Assembly (NCBI GenBank): GCA_041655735.1
Contig: JBBAEV010000006.1
Location: 1-43,039, forward strand
Direction of reading: 5' to 3'
Source of the DNA: JBBAEV01 sp041655735
GTDB lineage: Bacteria; Bacillota_I; Bacilli_A; RF39; UBA660
DNA: 43,039 nucleotides
This document shows positions 7,357 to 15,070 of the stretch, in pieces (positions within the stretch are counted from its first letter, which is position 1; every line of letters starts with the position of its first letter). The position numbers and the translations under genes were made by a program. Below the pieces are notes generated by a model that saw only the letters and a list, made by a program, of their open reading frames with translations, was not told the DNA's origin and ran no database searches.

Positions 7357-8643
7357 CTATGTCTTTATAATTATCTTCTGAACATAATAGTTGTTTATTA
7401 TTTCTCTTCGTAGAGAAATTTTTTTATTTTTCTTAATTTTTTCTTTTACTATATAAAGTCCATATCCACGCTTTTCTCCTTTGGTAGAAAAACCTTTTTT
7501 ATCTATATCATTTATATCTATTTCATTATTAAAAGTATTACAAATAATTATATTAAAATTTTTGTTTTCCTTAAATATTTCAATTCCTATCTTTTTATCT
7601 TTACATTCAATAGTTGCTTCTTTAGCGTTATCCAAAAAAACCCCTATAATCGTACATAAATCTTTATAATCACCAGAAGTTAATAAATTAAAATTAAAAT
7701 CTTCTATATTTTTATCAACATTTATAGATATATCTATTTTATTGTTTTCAATTTCTGATATTTTATATAACAACAATCCTTTTAGCCCCCCAAAAGGGAT
7801 GTTTTTTAGTTTATTTATCATTAATTCTTTTATTTGCTTACCATCACCGATTATATTATTAATATAACTATTTAACTCTTTATTTTTATTATCTATCATT
7901 CCCTTTATTGTAATTAATTGATTCCTATATTCATGTTTTTCTAATCGATGCTCCTCTAAGATCTGTTCATAATTTCTTATGTATTTAAATAATTGATTAT
8001 ATTTATCAATTATTCTGTTTTTATTATATTTATCATTAATAGAGCTTGTTGCTAATAAGATAAACAATATTACCATTATAATATTAAGATAAAATAAATT
8101 ATTTTTTGATAAATTTATAAATAATACACTTATCCCTATAATTGTTATAATAATTATTACATAAAAAGTTATGGATTTAGTCATCTTTATTTTACTAATA
8201 TTACTAACGTTATTTTTTATAAAATTGATATTAATAACCATATAAGCCATTAATAAAATAATAATATTACACAAAATTTTTAAATGGCTATTATCAGTTA
8301 TGACACAAGAAAAATCAGGAATAATCAATGATAATATAAAGAAGGTTAACACTTCTGATAAGGAAAGTAGAAGTAACATAAAAAAAGCTGGTAATATGGC
8401 TTTCTTAAAGGATTTATTAAATATAAGGCAGATAGTAATTACCATTATAACAAGTGATAATAACATTTTATCAATCCCAACAGAAAATTTGCTATTAAAA
8501 TACACACTTATTATTGAAAAGACTATTCCTAATATAGACTTGTAAGATAATTTTATTTCCCCTTCGTATATAAAAGAAACAACATATAATAATATAATTG
8601 TTCCTAATATGGCATTTATTAAATTAGTTATTACTTCCAACAC
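7357..8643 (-). CDS. agrC: AgrC-like membrane sensor histidine kinase
   Basis: The predicted receptor for the AgrD-derived peptide. The 428-residue protein has about six N-terminal membrane helices (1-205), a dimerisation region with the phospho-acceptor motif HEYRNQL (about residue 236), and a HATPase domain with N box FLDNAKEA and G box GYGLYIV. This is the HPK10 layout of AgrC. The start is TTG at 8643, overlapping the 3' end of agrA by 20 bases and following AAGGGG, so it is translationally coupled to agrA. Its C-terminus ends just before the terminator shared with agrD. Cognate peptide binding is inferred from location. Confidence 0.9.
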   Translation of the reverse strand: MLEVITNLINAILGTIILLYVVSFIYEGEIKLSYKSILGIVFSIISVYFNSKFSVGIDKMLLSLVIMVITICLIFNKSFKKAILPAFFMLLLLSLSEVLTFFILSLIIPDFSCVITDNSHLKILCNIIILLMAYMVININFIKNNVSNISKIKMTKSITFYVIIIITIIGISVLFINLSKNNLFYLNIIMVILFILLATSSINDKYNKNRIIDKYNQLFKYIRNYEQILEEHRLEKHEYRNQLITIKGMIDNKNKELNSYINNIIGDGKQIKELMINKLKNIPFGGLKGLLLYKISEIENNKIDISINVDKNIEDFNFNLLTSGDYKDLCTIIGVFLDNAKEATIECKDKKIGIEIFKENKNFNIIICNTFNNEIDINDIDKKGFSTKGEKRGYGLYIVKEKIKKNKKISLRREIINNYYVQKIIIKT

Positions 8644-9346
8644 AGAGTTTCAACCCCTTCTTCTTTCCCTTTGATAATAAATTAATTGTTTCTTTGTTTT
8701 TAAAAGTAATAATATCTTTTTTATAATCTATTTTATCAATATAATCTTTATTTACTATAGCACTGCGATGAGTTTGATAAAAATGATCATCTAATTGTTT
8801 TTTTATATCACATATGTTTTTATTAACCATATATTTTGTATAAGGAGTTCTTATTATTGTTTTTCTATCAACACTATCTCTTATTATATAAATAATATCA
8901 CTTAAATTTATTCGATACGTAATATAATTACTCATAAAAGTTAATACTTGTTTGGTACCTAATATTTTTAGAGCCAATTTAATATTTTCAGTTAATTCTT
9001 TTTCACAATCATCATACTTAGATATGAAATCTAATAGCATTAACCTATTCTTAAACGCAGCTTGTTTTAATTCGTAGTGGGCTGTTAAAAATATTATAAT
9101 ACTATTCCAATCATCCATTCTTATTTCTCTAGCAATATCAAGTCCTGATTTAGAAGGTATTTCCACATCTAATATATATATTTTATTGCCTATTTTTTTA
9201 CGTATTAAAGATTTTAGTGAATTATTATAATCTGAAAAATTATGTATTTTATAATCATCATTTAAAGGCATCATTATTTTAGTAATAATCTTTTCTATAT
9301 TTTTATTCATTATTTCATTATCATCACATATTATAAAATTTATCAC
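8624..9346 (-). CDS. agrA: AgrA-like LytTR response regulator
   Basis: A transcription regulator phosphorylated by AgrC. The 240-residue protein has a receiver domain (about 1-125) with acidic DD near the N-terminus and phospho-acceptor Asp in YILDVEIPSKSG. The C-terminal LytTR DNA-binding domain (about 140-240) includes THRSAIVNKDYIDKI. GTG at 9346 is preferred over GTG at 9355 because the latter overlaps the GAGGTGG ribosome-binding site. It overlaps agrC and follows wecA by 21 bases on the same strand, so the three may be one transcript. The agrB promoter region is its likely target (inference). Confidence 0.92.
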   Translation of the reverse strand: MINFIICDDNEIMNKNIEKIITKIMMPLNDDYKIHNFSDYNNSLKSLIRKKIGNKIYILDVEIPSKSGLDIAREIRMDDWNSIIIFLTAHYELKQAAFKNRLMLLDFISKYDDCEKELTENIKLALKILGTKQVLTFMSNYITYRINLSDIIYIIRDSVDRKTIIRTPYTKYMVNKNICDIKKQLDDHFYQTHRSAIVNKDYIDKIDYKKDIITFKNKETINLLSKGKKKGLKLCVGSNN

Positions 9347-9367
9347 AATAACCACCTCTTTAAAAAT

Positions 9368-10438
9368 TTATTTCTTTGATGGCTTAAATATATTGTCCTT
9401 TATTATCTTTTTACTAGAAATTATTGTTGTACGAGTTACTAACCAAACAATAATAACAAATAAAATAACATAAATAACAATACCTAACTTTCTATCTTTT
9501 AAAATATAAAAAATAGAAGCTATAGCAAATAAAATATTCATTATATATATTATTAAGACTGTTTTTCTATGGCCAAATCCCATACTTAACAATTGATGGT
9601 GAAGGTGTAATTTGTCTGGTTTTGATATAGGTTCACCTTTTAATGTCCTTCTTATTATTGCGAACAAAGTATCTATAATAGGAATAGCTAAAATCAATAT
9701 AGGGACAACTAGAGAAGTTAAAGTTATATTTTTAAACCCTAATAATGCTATTACTGCAATAATAAATCCTAAAAACATTGATCCAGAATCTCCCGCAAAT
9801 ATTTTGGCAGGATAGAAATTATGAAATAAAAATCCTAATGTGGCTCCTAACATTAAAAATGATATAGTCACTTCTAGTGATCCAATATTTTGAGTAATAA
9901 CTGCGATAAGTCCTATAGTCAAAAAATATATTGAACTAATTCCTCCCGATAATCCATCTAAACCATCAATAAAATTAATTGCATTAATTGCTCCTAATAT
10001 AAAGAAAACAGTAAGAGGATATGCCCATATCCCAAAATCAATATAAAAACCAAAAGCGCTTATATTATTTAATAATATATCCCCATAAAAGATTATCACT
10101 AAGGTCGCAAAAATTTGTGGAATAAGTTTATATAATGCTGGTAAAGGTTTTATATCATCACATATACCTGTAATTATTATGATAAAACTACCAATTAATA
10201 TTGAAAGCATTTGAGGGTCTTGAGGAGCAAAAAAAATGTATCCTGTTAAAAACCCTAAAAATATTCCCAAGCCGCCTAGTCTAGGCATTGGTTTAGTATG
10301 AATACGCCGATTATCTCTGGGAATATCCATAGCTCCAATATGTTTTGCAATTTTTTTTATAAAAGGCATCAACAGCAATGAACATAAGAACGAAAGCAAT
10401 ATCATAGGTATAACTGGTTCAATATAATCTTTTAGCAT
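9368..10438 (-). CDS. wecA: Undecaprenyl-phosphate GlcNAc-1-phosphate transferase (WecA/TagO family)
   Basis: Transfers GlcNAc-1-phosphate from UDP-GlcNAc to undecaprenyl phosphate, the first step of wall teichoic acid or similar surface polymer synthesis. The 356-residue protein has about ten or eleven membrane helices and the family motifs: CDDIKPLPALYKL (Mg-binding DD), NFIDGLDGLSGG, AGDSGSMFLGF and KLHLHHQLL. The start is ATG at 10438 after GGTGG. It is the first gene of a probable wecA-agrA-agrC unit. TagO versus WecA cannot be separated without the rest of the pathway. Confidence 0.93.
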   Translation of the reverse strand: MLKDYIEPVIPMILLSFLCSLLLMPFIKKIAKHIGAMDIPRDNRRIHTKPMPRLGGLGIFLGFLTGYIFFAPQDPQMLSILIGSFIIIITGICDDIKPLPALYKLIPQIFATLVIIFYGDILLNNISAFGFYIDFGIWAYPLTVFFILGAINAINFIDGLDGLSGGISSIYFLTIGLIAVITQNIGSLEVTISFLMLGATLGFLFHNFYPAKIFAGDSGSMFLGFIIAVIALLGFKNITLTSLVVPILILAIPIIDTLFAIIRRTLKGEPISKPDKLHLHHQLLSMGFGHRKTVLIIYIMNILFAIASIFYILKDRKLGIVIYVILFVIIVWLVTRTTIISSKKIIKDNIFKPSKK

Positions 10439-10453
10439 ACTACCACCATTTTT

Positions 10454-10480
10454 ATTATAACATATTATTAATTATATCAA
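10454..10480 (-). promoter_or_regulatory. Candidate promoter of wecA-agrA-agrC
   Basis: On the minus strand TTGATA (10475-10480) and TATAAT (10454-10459) are separated by 15 bases, slightly short. The wecA ATG is 15 bases past the -10. The assignment is tentative. Confidence 0.4.
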
Positions 10481-10482
10481 AC

Positions 10483-10507
10483 AAAAAAACCTTATAATTA
10501 AGGTTTT
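10483..10507 (-). terminator. Terminator of mbl
   Basis: AAAACCTTA (10486-10494) pairs with TAAGGTTTT (10499-10507). On the minus strand a seven-T run follows. The stem overlaps the mbl stop codon. Confidence 0.85.
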
Positions 10508-11495
10508 ATCTGTCTATTAAATATAAATTATCTAAGAGTATTCCAGTTCCTTCGGCTACACATGTAAGAGGACTATCAGCAATAAACACAGGAACTTTTA
10601 ATTCATGAGCTAAAAGTTCCGGGAATCCTTTTACCATAGCACCACCGCCTGTTAATACTATACCTTTATCAATAATGTCAGCAGATAGTTCTGGAGGGGT
10701 TTGTTCAAGAACATTCTTAACTGCTCGAACAATTATATATACACTTTCTCTTAAAGCTTCCTCTATTTCTTCAGAAGTCATTGTTACAGTATGGGGAAGC
10801 CCAGTTACTAAATCTCTACCTCTAACTTCCATTTTCTCTTTCTTAGAATCAGAAAAAACAGTACCTATTGTTTTCTTTATCTCTTCTGCTGTTCTTTCTC
10901 CTATTAATAACTTATATTTATCTTTTATATATTTAGTAATGTCATTATCAAAGGTATTCCCAGCAATCTTTATTGAAGTGTTAGTCACTATACCACCAAG
11001 AGATAAAATGGCAATATCAGTTGTTCCTCCTCCAATATCAATAACCATGTTGCCACTTGGTTTTGATATATCCATACCAGCGCCAACAGCAGCTACTTTT
11101 GGCTCTTCAGACATAAAAACTTTTTTTGCTCCTGTCCTTTCGGCTGCTTCTTTAATAGCATTTTTTTCAACTTGGGTTATATTAGAAGGACAACATATTA
11201 AAATACGAGGACGTGAAAAAAAATTTTTCCCATTAACTTTTTTTATAAAATAATTAAGCATTGTTTCAGTTGTTTCAAAATCGGCAATAACACCATCTTT
11301 CATTGGTTTTATAGCTTTTACTTTCCCAGGAGTTCTTCCTAACATTTCATTGGCATCATTACCTACTGCAAGAGGTTTTTTAGTTTCCGAATCAATCGCA
11401 ACAACACTGGGTTCATTTAGGACTATGCCTTGACCTTTTATATAAATTAAAACATTGGCGGTACCTAAGTCTATTCCAATATCTTTTGCGAACAT
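10506..11495 (-). CDS. mbl: MreB-like actin homologue Mbl
   Basis: A cytoskeletal ATPase that guides cell-wall elongation at the inner face of the membrane. The 329-residue protein starts MFAKDIGIDLGTANVLIYIKG and has the actin phosphate-1 motif (DLGTAN), phosphate-2 motif (DIGGGTTDIA) and adenosine motif (VLTGGGAMVKG). The sequence agrees with B. subtilis Mbl in detail (NEPSVVAID, LICCPSNIT, LIGERTAEEIK, TPPELSADIID). It lies just after spoIIID, as in B. subtilis, and has its own terminator. AGGAGG precedes the ATG. A rod-shaped cell is implied. Confidence 0.96.
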   Translation of the reverse strand: MFAKDIGIDLGTANVLIYIKGQGIVLNEPSVVAIDSETKKPLAVGNDANEMLGRTPGKVKAIKPMKDGVIADFETTETMLNYFIKKVNGKNFFSRPRILICCPSNITQVEKNAIKEAAERTGAKKVFMSEEPKVAAVGAGMDISKPSGNMVIDIGGGTTDIAILSLGGIVTNTSIKIAGNTFDNDITKYIKDKYKLLIGERTAEEIKKTIGTVFSDSKKEKMEVRGRDLVTGLPHTVTMTSEEIEEALRESVYIIVRAVKNVLEQTPPELSADIIDKGIVLTGGGAMVKGFPELLAHELKVPVFIADSPLTCVAEGTGILLDNLYLIDR

Positions 11496-11550
11496 TATAT
11501 CATCCTCCTACTACCTTTAGTTTATCATATATATTTGTATATTAATAGGT

Positions 11551-11805
11551 CTATTTTTGTAAATTTAAATACTTATTTTTTGTTGATTCTCCCCCTCTAA
11601 TATGCCTTATATTAGTATGATATTTTAATATTTTTTTAACCTCATCGTATAAACTTTTATCTATCTCTAATAAACGGTTACTAAGATCTTTATGAACTGT
11701 ACTTTTACTAACATAAAAAGCAGCAGCTATTTCTCTAATTGTCTTTTTTGTTTCAATAATGTAATGGGCCTCTTCTAACACTCTATAAATTATATTTTCT
11801 CCCAC
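11551..11805 (-). CDS. spoIIID: Sporulation regulator SpoIIID
   Basis: A small DNA-binding protein that tunes SigE- and SigK-dependent genes in the mother cell. It has 84 residues, the usual size. The helix-turn-helix is ETKKTIREIAAAFYVSKSTV plus HKDLSNRL (about 17-45). The basic C-terminus IRHIRGGESTKNKYL is the minor-groove-binding extension of the family. The start is GTG at 11805 with GGAGG seven bases upstream. That GGAGG lies in a perfect nine-base inverted repeat (11812-11844). The gene lies between spoIIQ and mbl, as in B. subtilis. Confidence 0.97.
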   Translation of the reverse strand: MGENIIYRVLEEAHYIIETKKTIREIAAAFYVSKSTVHKDLSNRLLEIDKSLYDEVKKILKYHTNIRHIRGGESTKNKYLNLQK

Positions 11806-11811
11806 ATTAAA

Positions 11812-11844
11812 TCCTCCAATTCTTATTAAAAATATATTGGAGGA
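11812..11844 (-). promoter_or_regulatory. Inverted repeat masking the spoIIID ribosome-binding site
   Basis: TCCTCCAAT (11812-11820) and ATTGGAGGA (11836-11844) pair perfectly over nine bases with a 15-base loop. In minus-strand RNA the downstream arm contains the GGAGG of spoIIID. Only RNA that starts upstream, such as read-through from spoIIQ, would contain both arms. Confidence 0.8.
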
Positions 11845-11859
11845 AATATATATTTATGA
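11831..11859 (-). promoter_or_regulatory. Candidate SigE-type promoter of spoIIID
   Basis: On the minus strand TCATAAA (11853-11859) and AATATATT (11831-11838) are 14 bases apart, against a SigE -10 consensus near CATACAnT (six of eight match). Transcription would begin near 11824, past the upstream arm of the hairpin. Tentative. Confidence 0.35.
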
Positions 11860-11865
11860 GAAAAA

Positions 11866-12495
11866 TTATAATTCTTTTATTTTTTTGTCATAATAATTTT
11901 CGGGATTAACTACTTGTCCTTTATAGAATAATTCAAAATGCAGGTGATCCTTTAAATCACTACTAATATTACAACTACCACTTTTGCCTATATTTGATCC
12001 TTGATTAATAACGTCATCTTTTTTTACAAGTGTTTCTGATAAACATTGATAAACACTAATTAAATCATTTTCATGTCTTATTTCAATAAATTTGCCCAAA
12101 GTATTATCTTCCATTACATTAATAACTGTTCCATTTAAAATAGATATAATATCAAAATTTTCCTTTGTTCCACTATAGTCAACGCCAGAATTTTGCATAT
12201 ATGTTTTTTCATAATAGACAAGCGATTTTTGTTGTTGTTCTTGGGAAGCCTTATAATCATAAAAATGCTTTACTATCTTTACTGATTTATCATTATAAGG
12301 TCTAATAATAACATCATCTGATGACACTACTGGCATATCACTATCAAATAAATCAATTACATACATATAGTCATTATCCTTAAACGATGAAACCGTCAAA
12401 ACTCTTTCAATAAGAATAACACTTGTAATAAATGCTATTGCTGCTATAACGTATATTCCTGGCACAAGTATTGATTTTATATTTTTTTTAACCAT
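11866..12495 (-). CDS. spoIIQ: Forespore engulfment protein SpoIIQ
   Basis: Made in the forespore, it spans the inner membrane and binds SpoIIIAH from the mother cell to form the engulfment channel. The 209-residue protein has an N-terminal membrane anchor (about 9-29) and an extracellular M23/LytM-like domain. It keeps HLHFELF near the C-terminus but shows no clear HxxxD zinc motif upstream, so it is probably not an active endopeptidase, as in B. subtilis. It lies between spoIID and spoIIID. A nine-of-ten-base stem (12494-12524) covers its GGTG and the first bases of the ATG. Confidence 0.93.
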   Translation of the reverse strand: MVKKNIKSILVPGIYVIAAIAFITSVILIERVLTVSSFKDNDYMYVIDLFDSDMPVVSSDDVIIRPYNDKSVKIVKHFYDYKASQEQQQKSLVYYEKTYMQNSGVDYSGTKENFDIISILNGTVINVMEDNTLGKFIEIRHENDLISVYQCLSETLVKKDDVINQGSNIGKSGSCNISSDLKDHLHFELFYKGQVVNPENYYDKKIKEL

Positions 12496-12524
12496 GTTCT
12501 CACCTCTACTAAAAGTGTGAACAT
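12494..12524 (-). promoter_or_regulatory. Inverted repeat masking the spoIIQ start region
   Basis: In minus-strand RNA ATGTTCACAC (12515-12524) pairs with GTGAGAACAT (12494-12503) in nine of ten positions, leaving an 11-base loop. The downstream arm covers part of the AGAGGTG ribosome-binding site and the first two bases of the ATG. A GTATA (12537-12541) with a weak CACACTT 17 bases later may be a SigF/SigG promoter; its transcript would start inside the loop. Confidence 0.65.
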
Positions 12525-12546
12525 TTTAAAAAAATATATACATTTT

Positions 12547-13458
12547 TCAAAAATTTTTTATTAAAATATTTTGATAATAATGTCTTAAAATATCATCATA
12601 ATTATAACCTAATTCTGCCATGCCATTGGCTCCGTATTGACTCATCCCAACGCCATGACCAAAACCTTTTGTTTTAATATAAATTATATTATTATCTTTA
12701 GTAATCTCAAAATCAGTTGACCTAATTTTTAGTTTTTCCCTCACATCAGAGGCTTTAAAATACTTGTTGTTTATTTTCAAATCAATAATTCTTCCTGTAC
12801 TAGTAGTATTTAATATTTCTATTTTTAATTCATCTTGATAAGAAAGTTTTAAATTTTTATAAAAATCATTTGCATTTATTTCTGATTTTTCATTAAAAAC
12901 AGGCGATGTATCTTTATCCCACAGTGACTCTACACTTCTTAGATATGGTAATTTCATTGAAAATATTTCTTCGCTATTTTCTGTAAAACCATTACTTGTA
13001 GAAAAGTATAATGCATCTATAATTTCTTCATCATAGGTCATATATTGTTCCCTAGTGTCACTTACTGCTTTTCTTATTTTATTTATTTTAGAAACATATT
13101 CATCTTGCCATGCACTTACCAAATAATTATTATCTAAATACACCTGATTTGCAACTGTATCAACAACATCATACTCTTTGTTATTATAAGTTATTTTTTT
13201 TAAAACATAGGTTCTAGCTGCAACTGCTTGAGCTTTTAATGCTTCAATATGAAAAGTAACAGGCATTTCACCTGCTACAACTCCAGTTATGTAATCTTCT
13301 AAAGGAATTTTTTCAATAATGTCTTTCTCGACTCTTTTTACCCTTACTATTACATTACTATCAAATCCAAAATCTAATTCTTTTTCTTTCATAAAGAAAC
13401 TAACTATAAAATATGGAATTAGTATTACTAGAATAGTGATTATAATTACTTGTTTCAT
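12547..13458 (-). CDS. spoIID: Stage II sporulation protein D, peptidoglycan lytic transglycosylase
   Basis: Degrades septal peptidoglycan during engulfment, working with SpoIIP and SpoIIM. The 303-residue protein has an N-terminal membrane anchor (about 2-22). The SpoIID domain shows DYITGVVAGEMPVTFHIEAL with the expected catalytic Glu in GEMP, then KAQAVAARTY. The C-terminal motif GFGHGVGMSQYGANGMAELG is diagnostic. It starts nine bases after ywzB with AGAGGG before the ATG and probably shares transcription with ywzB. Confidence 0.97.
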   Translation of the reverse strand: MKQVIIITILVILIPYFIVSFFMKEKELDFGFDSNVIVRVKRVEKDIIEKIPLEDYITGVVAGEMPVTFHIEALKAQAVAARTYVLKKITYNNKEYDVVDTVANQVYLDNNYLVSAWQDEYVSKINKIRKAVSDTREQYMTYDEEIIDALYFSTSNGFTENSEEIFSMKLPYLRSVESLWDKDTSPVFNEKSEINANDFYKNLKLSYQDELKIEILNTTSTGRIIDLKINNKYFKASDVREKLKIRSTDFEITKDNNIIYIKTKGFGHGVGMSQYGANGMAELGYNYDDILRHYYQNILIKNF

Positions 13459-13467
13459 GTCTTCCCT

Positions 13468-13668
13468 CTATTTATATAATTTTGATACTTCAAAAAAATC
13501 ATAAATGAAATTTACTACTAAATATGATAGAGAAATAGCTATCATTATATATAATATTCTAGCCTCATTTGTTTTATTCTTTTTAAAAACATTATTTATA
13601 TTTAAGCTATTTAATGCCCATATAACTAAAGGAACTACTACTATGTATAAAATTACTTTAGCATTCAT
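13468..13668 (-). CDS. ywzB: DUF1146 small membrane protein (YwzB-like)
   Basis: A 66-residue protein with two membrane helices (about 5-22 and 41-60). The segment NEARILYIMIAISLSYLVVNF matches the (Q/E)ARILYI...LGYLVANF signature I know from DUF1146/YwzB of Bacilli. The function of the family is unknown. It lies between rpiB and spoIID with very short gaps, so it is in one operon with spoIID. Confidence 0.8.
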   Translation of the reverse strand: MNAKVILYIVVVPLVIWALNSLNINNVFKKNKTNEARILYIMIAISLSYLVVNFIYDFFEVSKLYK

Positions 13669-13674
13669 AATTAT

Positions 13675-14115
13675 CTACTTACTTTCAAATTTATTTATTT
13701 TTTTTATTCTATTTCTATGTCTTTCTGCATTGCTAAAATTCGTAGTAATAAAAACCCTAATGATATTTTTAGCAGTCATTCCATTCATATTTCCTCTTAG
13801 AGCTAAAATATTAGCGTTGTTATGTCTTCTGGCTAAAACTGCTTCATCAACTGTATTAACTAAAGCACAATACATTCCTTTAATTTTATTACAAGAAATA
13901 CTAACCCCAATTCCAGTCCCACACATAATAACTCCTAAATCTGCTTTTTTAGAATTAATTACTTCTCCCATTTTAAAAGCATAATCAGGATAATCAACAC
14001 TAATATCGGAATTAGTTCCTAAATCAATTATATTATATCCTTCTTTTTCAAAATATTTTGTCAATCTTTGTTTTAATTTATATCCTCTATGATCAGAGGC
14101 AAATGCTATTGTCAT
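13675..14115 (-). CDS. rpiB: Ribose-5-phosphate isomerase B
   Basis: Interconverts ribose 5-phosphate and ribulose 5-phosphate in the pentose phosphate pathway. The 146-residue protein has the family signature: IAFASDHRGYKLK at the N-terminus, the catalytic Cys in IMCGTGIGVSIS, and the phosphate/ring-opening His in ARRHNNANILALRG. AAGGAGG precedes the ATG. The gene lies 13 bases downstream of tdk and six bases upstream of ywzB, so a tdk-rpiB-ywzB-spoIID unit is likely. RpiB/LacAB members are close; the context favours RpiB. Confidence 0.95.
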   Translation of the reverse strand: MTIAFASDHRGYKLKQRLTKYFEKEGYNIIDLGTNSDISVDYPDYAFKMGEVINSKKADLGVIMCGTGIGVSISCNKIKGMYCALVNTVDEAVLARRHNNANILALRGNMNGMTAKNIIRVFITTNFSNAERHRNRIKKINKFESK

Positions 14116-14128
14116 AATGACCTCCTTA

Positions 14129-14722
14129 TCAAAAAATTTTTAATTCTTCTCTGTCTTTTAATTCATGATGTTCTATACATCTAGCTTCATATTTTTCTCC
14201 AGCTATATCAATTACTTCATCATTGAATGAAGCTGGCTCACCATCTATTACTCTTTGTGTATAATAAGCATCCTTGCCACATATTGTACATACAGAACTA
14301 AGTTTAGTCACATTATCCGCTAATACAAGTAATTCTGCCATTGAACCAAAAGCCTCTCCTCTAAAATCTTTGTCTAATCCAGTAGCTATTATTTTATAGC
14401 CTTTAGTTTTTAATGCCTTTAATAATTTTGTTATATAATCATCCAAAAAATGGATTGAATCTATGGCGATAAATTCAATGTCTTGATTTTCTCTTAAGTA
14501 TGTTAAAATATCAGCAGCACTATTTATAGGAATCGCGGTTAATCTATTTCCGTTGTGAGATGCTATATCTTTGAGTTCTAAATCTTTTTGGATTTTAGGA
14601 TTAAAAAGGACATATTTCTTTTTAGCATAAATTAGTCTTCTTACTCTTCTTATTAATTCCTCTGTTTTTCCCGAAAACATAGGCCCACAAATAATTTCAA
14701 ATTTTCCACATTTATTATCCAT
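14129..14722 (-). CDS. tdk: Thymidine kinase family protein lacking the catalytic Glu
   Basis: Phosphorylates thymidine in the salvage route to dTMP. The 197-residue protein is clearly TK1-type: P-loop GPMFSGKTEELIRR (13-26), GLDKDFRGEAFGS, zinc-binding CTICG and C-terminal YEARCIEHH. Where the family has the catalytic Glu in (I/V)DExQFF, this protein reads IDSIHFLDD, confirmed in the DNA (GAT TCA ATC CAT). Ser for Glu and His for Gln at this site would be expected to reduce or change activity. It is still under an intact reading frame in the tdk-rpiB unit next to rpmE, as in B. subtilis. Confidence 0.93.
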   Translation of the reverse strand: MDNKCGKFEIICGPMFSGKTEELIRRVRRLIYAKKKYVLFNPKIQKDLELKDIASHNGNRLTAIPINSAADILTYLRENQDIEFIAIDSIHFLDDYITKLLKALKTKGYKIIATGLDKDFRGEAFGSMAELLVLADNVTKLSSVCTICGKDAYYTQRVIDGEPASFNDEVIDIAGEKYEARCIEHHELKDREELKIF

Positions 14723-14750
14723 GTCATCACCCTATTAAAAGTTTATCATA

Positions 14751-14773
14751 AAAAAAGAAGATTTTCATCTTCT
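14751..14773 (-). terminator. Terminator of rpmE
   Basis: AGAAGAT (14756-14762) and ATCTTCT (14767-14773) form a stem with a four-base loop, followed on the minus strand by six T. It overlaps the rpmE stop. Confidence 0.8.
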
Positions 14774-14987
14774 AATTTTCATTTTCTTTATTAAATCCAT
14801 ATTTTGTATTAAACTTTTCAGTTCTACTAGTTTTAGATTTTTTACCAGCACTGCCTGTATAAAATGGGTGACATTCTGAACATGATTCTACATGTATATT
14901 ATCTTTTGTAGATTTCGCTTCAAATTTATTACCGCATGCACAAGTAATAGTTACCGTTTTACTTTCTGGATGAATTTCTTTTTTCAT
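14772..14987 (-). CDS. rpmE: Ribosomal protein L31 (zinc-containing type)
   Basis: A 71-residue large-subunit protein starting MKKEIHPESKTV. It carries the zinc-ribbon cysteines CAC (residues about 15-17) and CSEC, followed by HPFYTGSAGKKSKTSRTEKF typical of L31. An open frame extends 16 codons upstream, but ATG 14987 has GGAGAG at proper distance and fits the family start. A strong promoter lies 50 bases upstream. The Cys-containing type is zinc-dependent; some Bacilli carry a second, Cys-free copy, not seen here. Confidence 0.97.
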   Translation of the reverse strand: MKKEIHPESKTVTITCACGNKFEAKSTKDNIHVESCSECHPFYTGSAGKKSKTSRTEKFNTKYGFNKENEN

Positions 14988-15038
14988 ATTATCTCTCCTT
15001 TGCCATGATATATAATCATAGTTATTTCTTGCCAATAT

Positions 15039-15067
15039 ATTATAACAATAATAAATTAATGTTGCAA
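15039..15067 (-). promoter_or_regulatory. SigA-type promoter of rpmE
   Basis: On the minus strand TTGCAA (15062-15067) and TATAAT (15039-15044) have a 17-base spacer. The transcript leader would be about 45 bases. The promoter lies immediately after the SGNH hydrolase gene. Confidence 0.8.
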
Positions 15068-15070
15068 GAG

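Noticed and set aside
7121..7357. Minus-strand 78-codon frame over the end of agrB and agrD
   Set aside because: It runs antisense to agrD and through its terminator; agrD has a proper ribosome-binding site and family features.
10675..11253. Long plus-strand open frame of 192 codons opposite mbl
   Set aside because: It is the antisense shadow of a highly conserved gene; no ribosome-binding site or recognisable domain.
11866..12495. spoIIQ as an active M23 endopeptidase
   Set aside because: Only the HxH pair near the C-terminus is seen; the upstream HxxxD zinc ligands are not recognisable.
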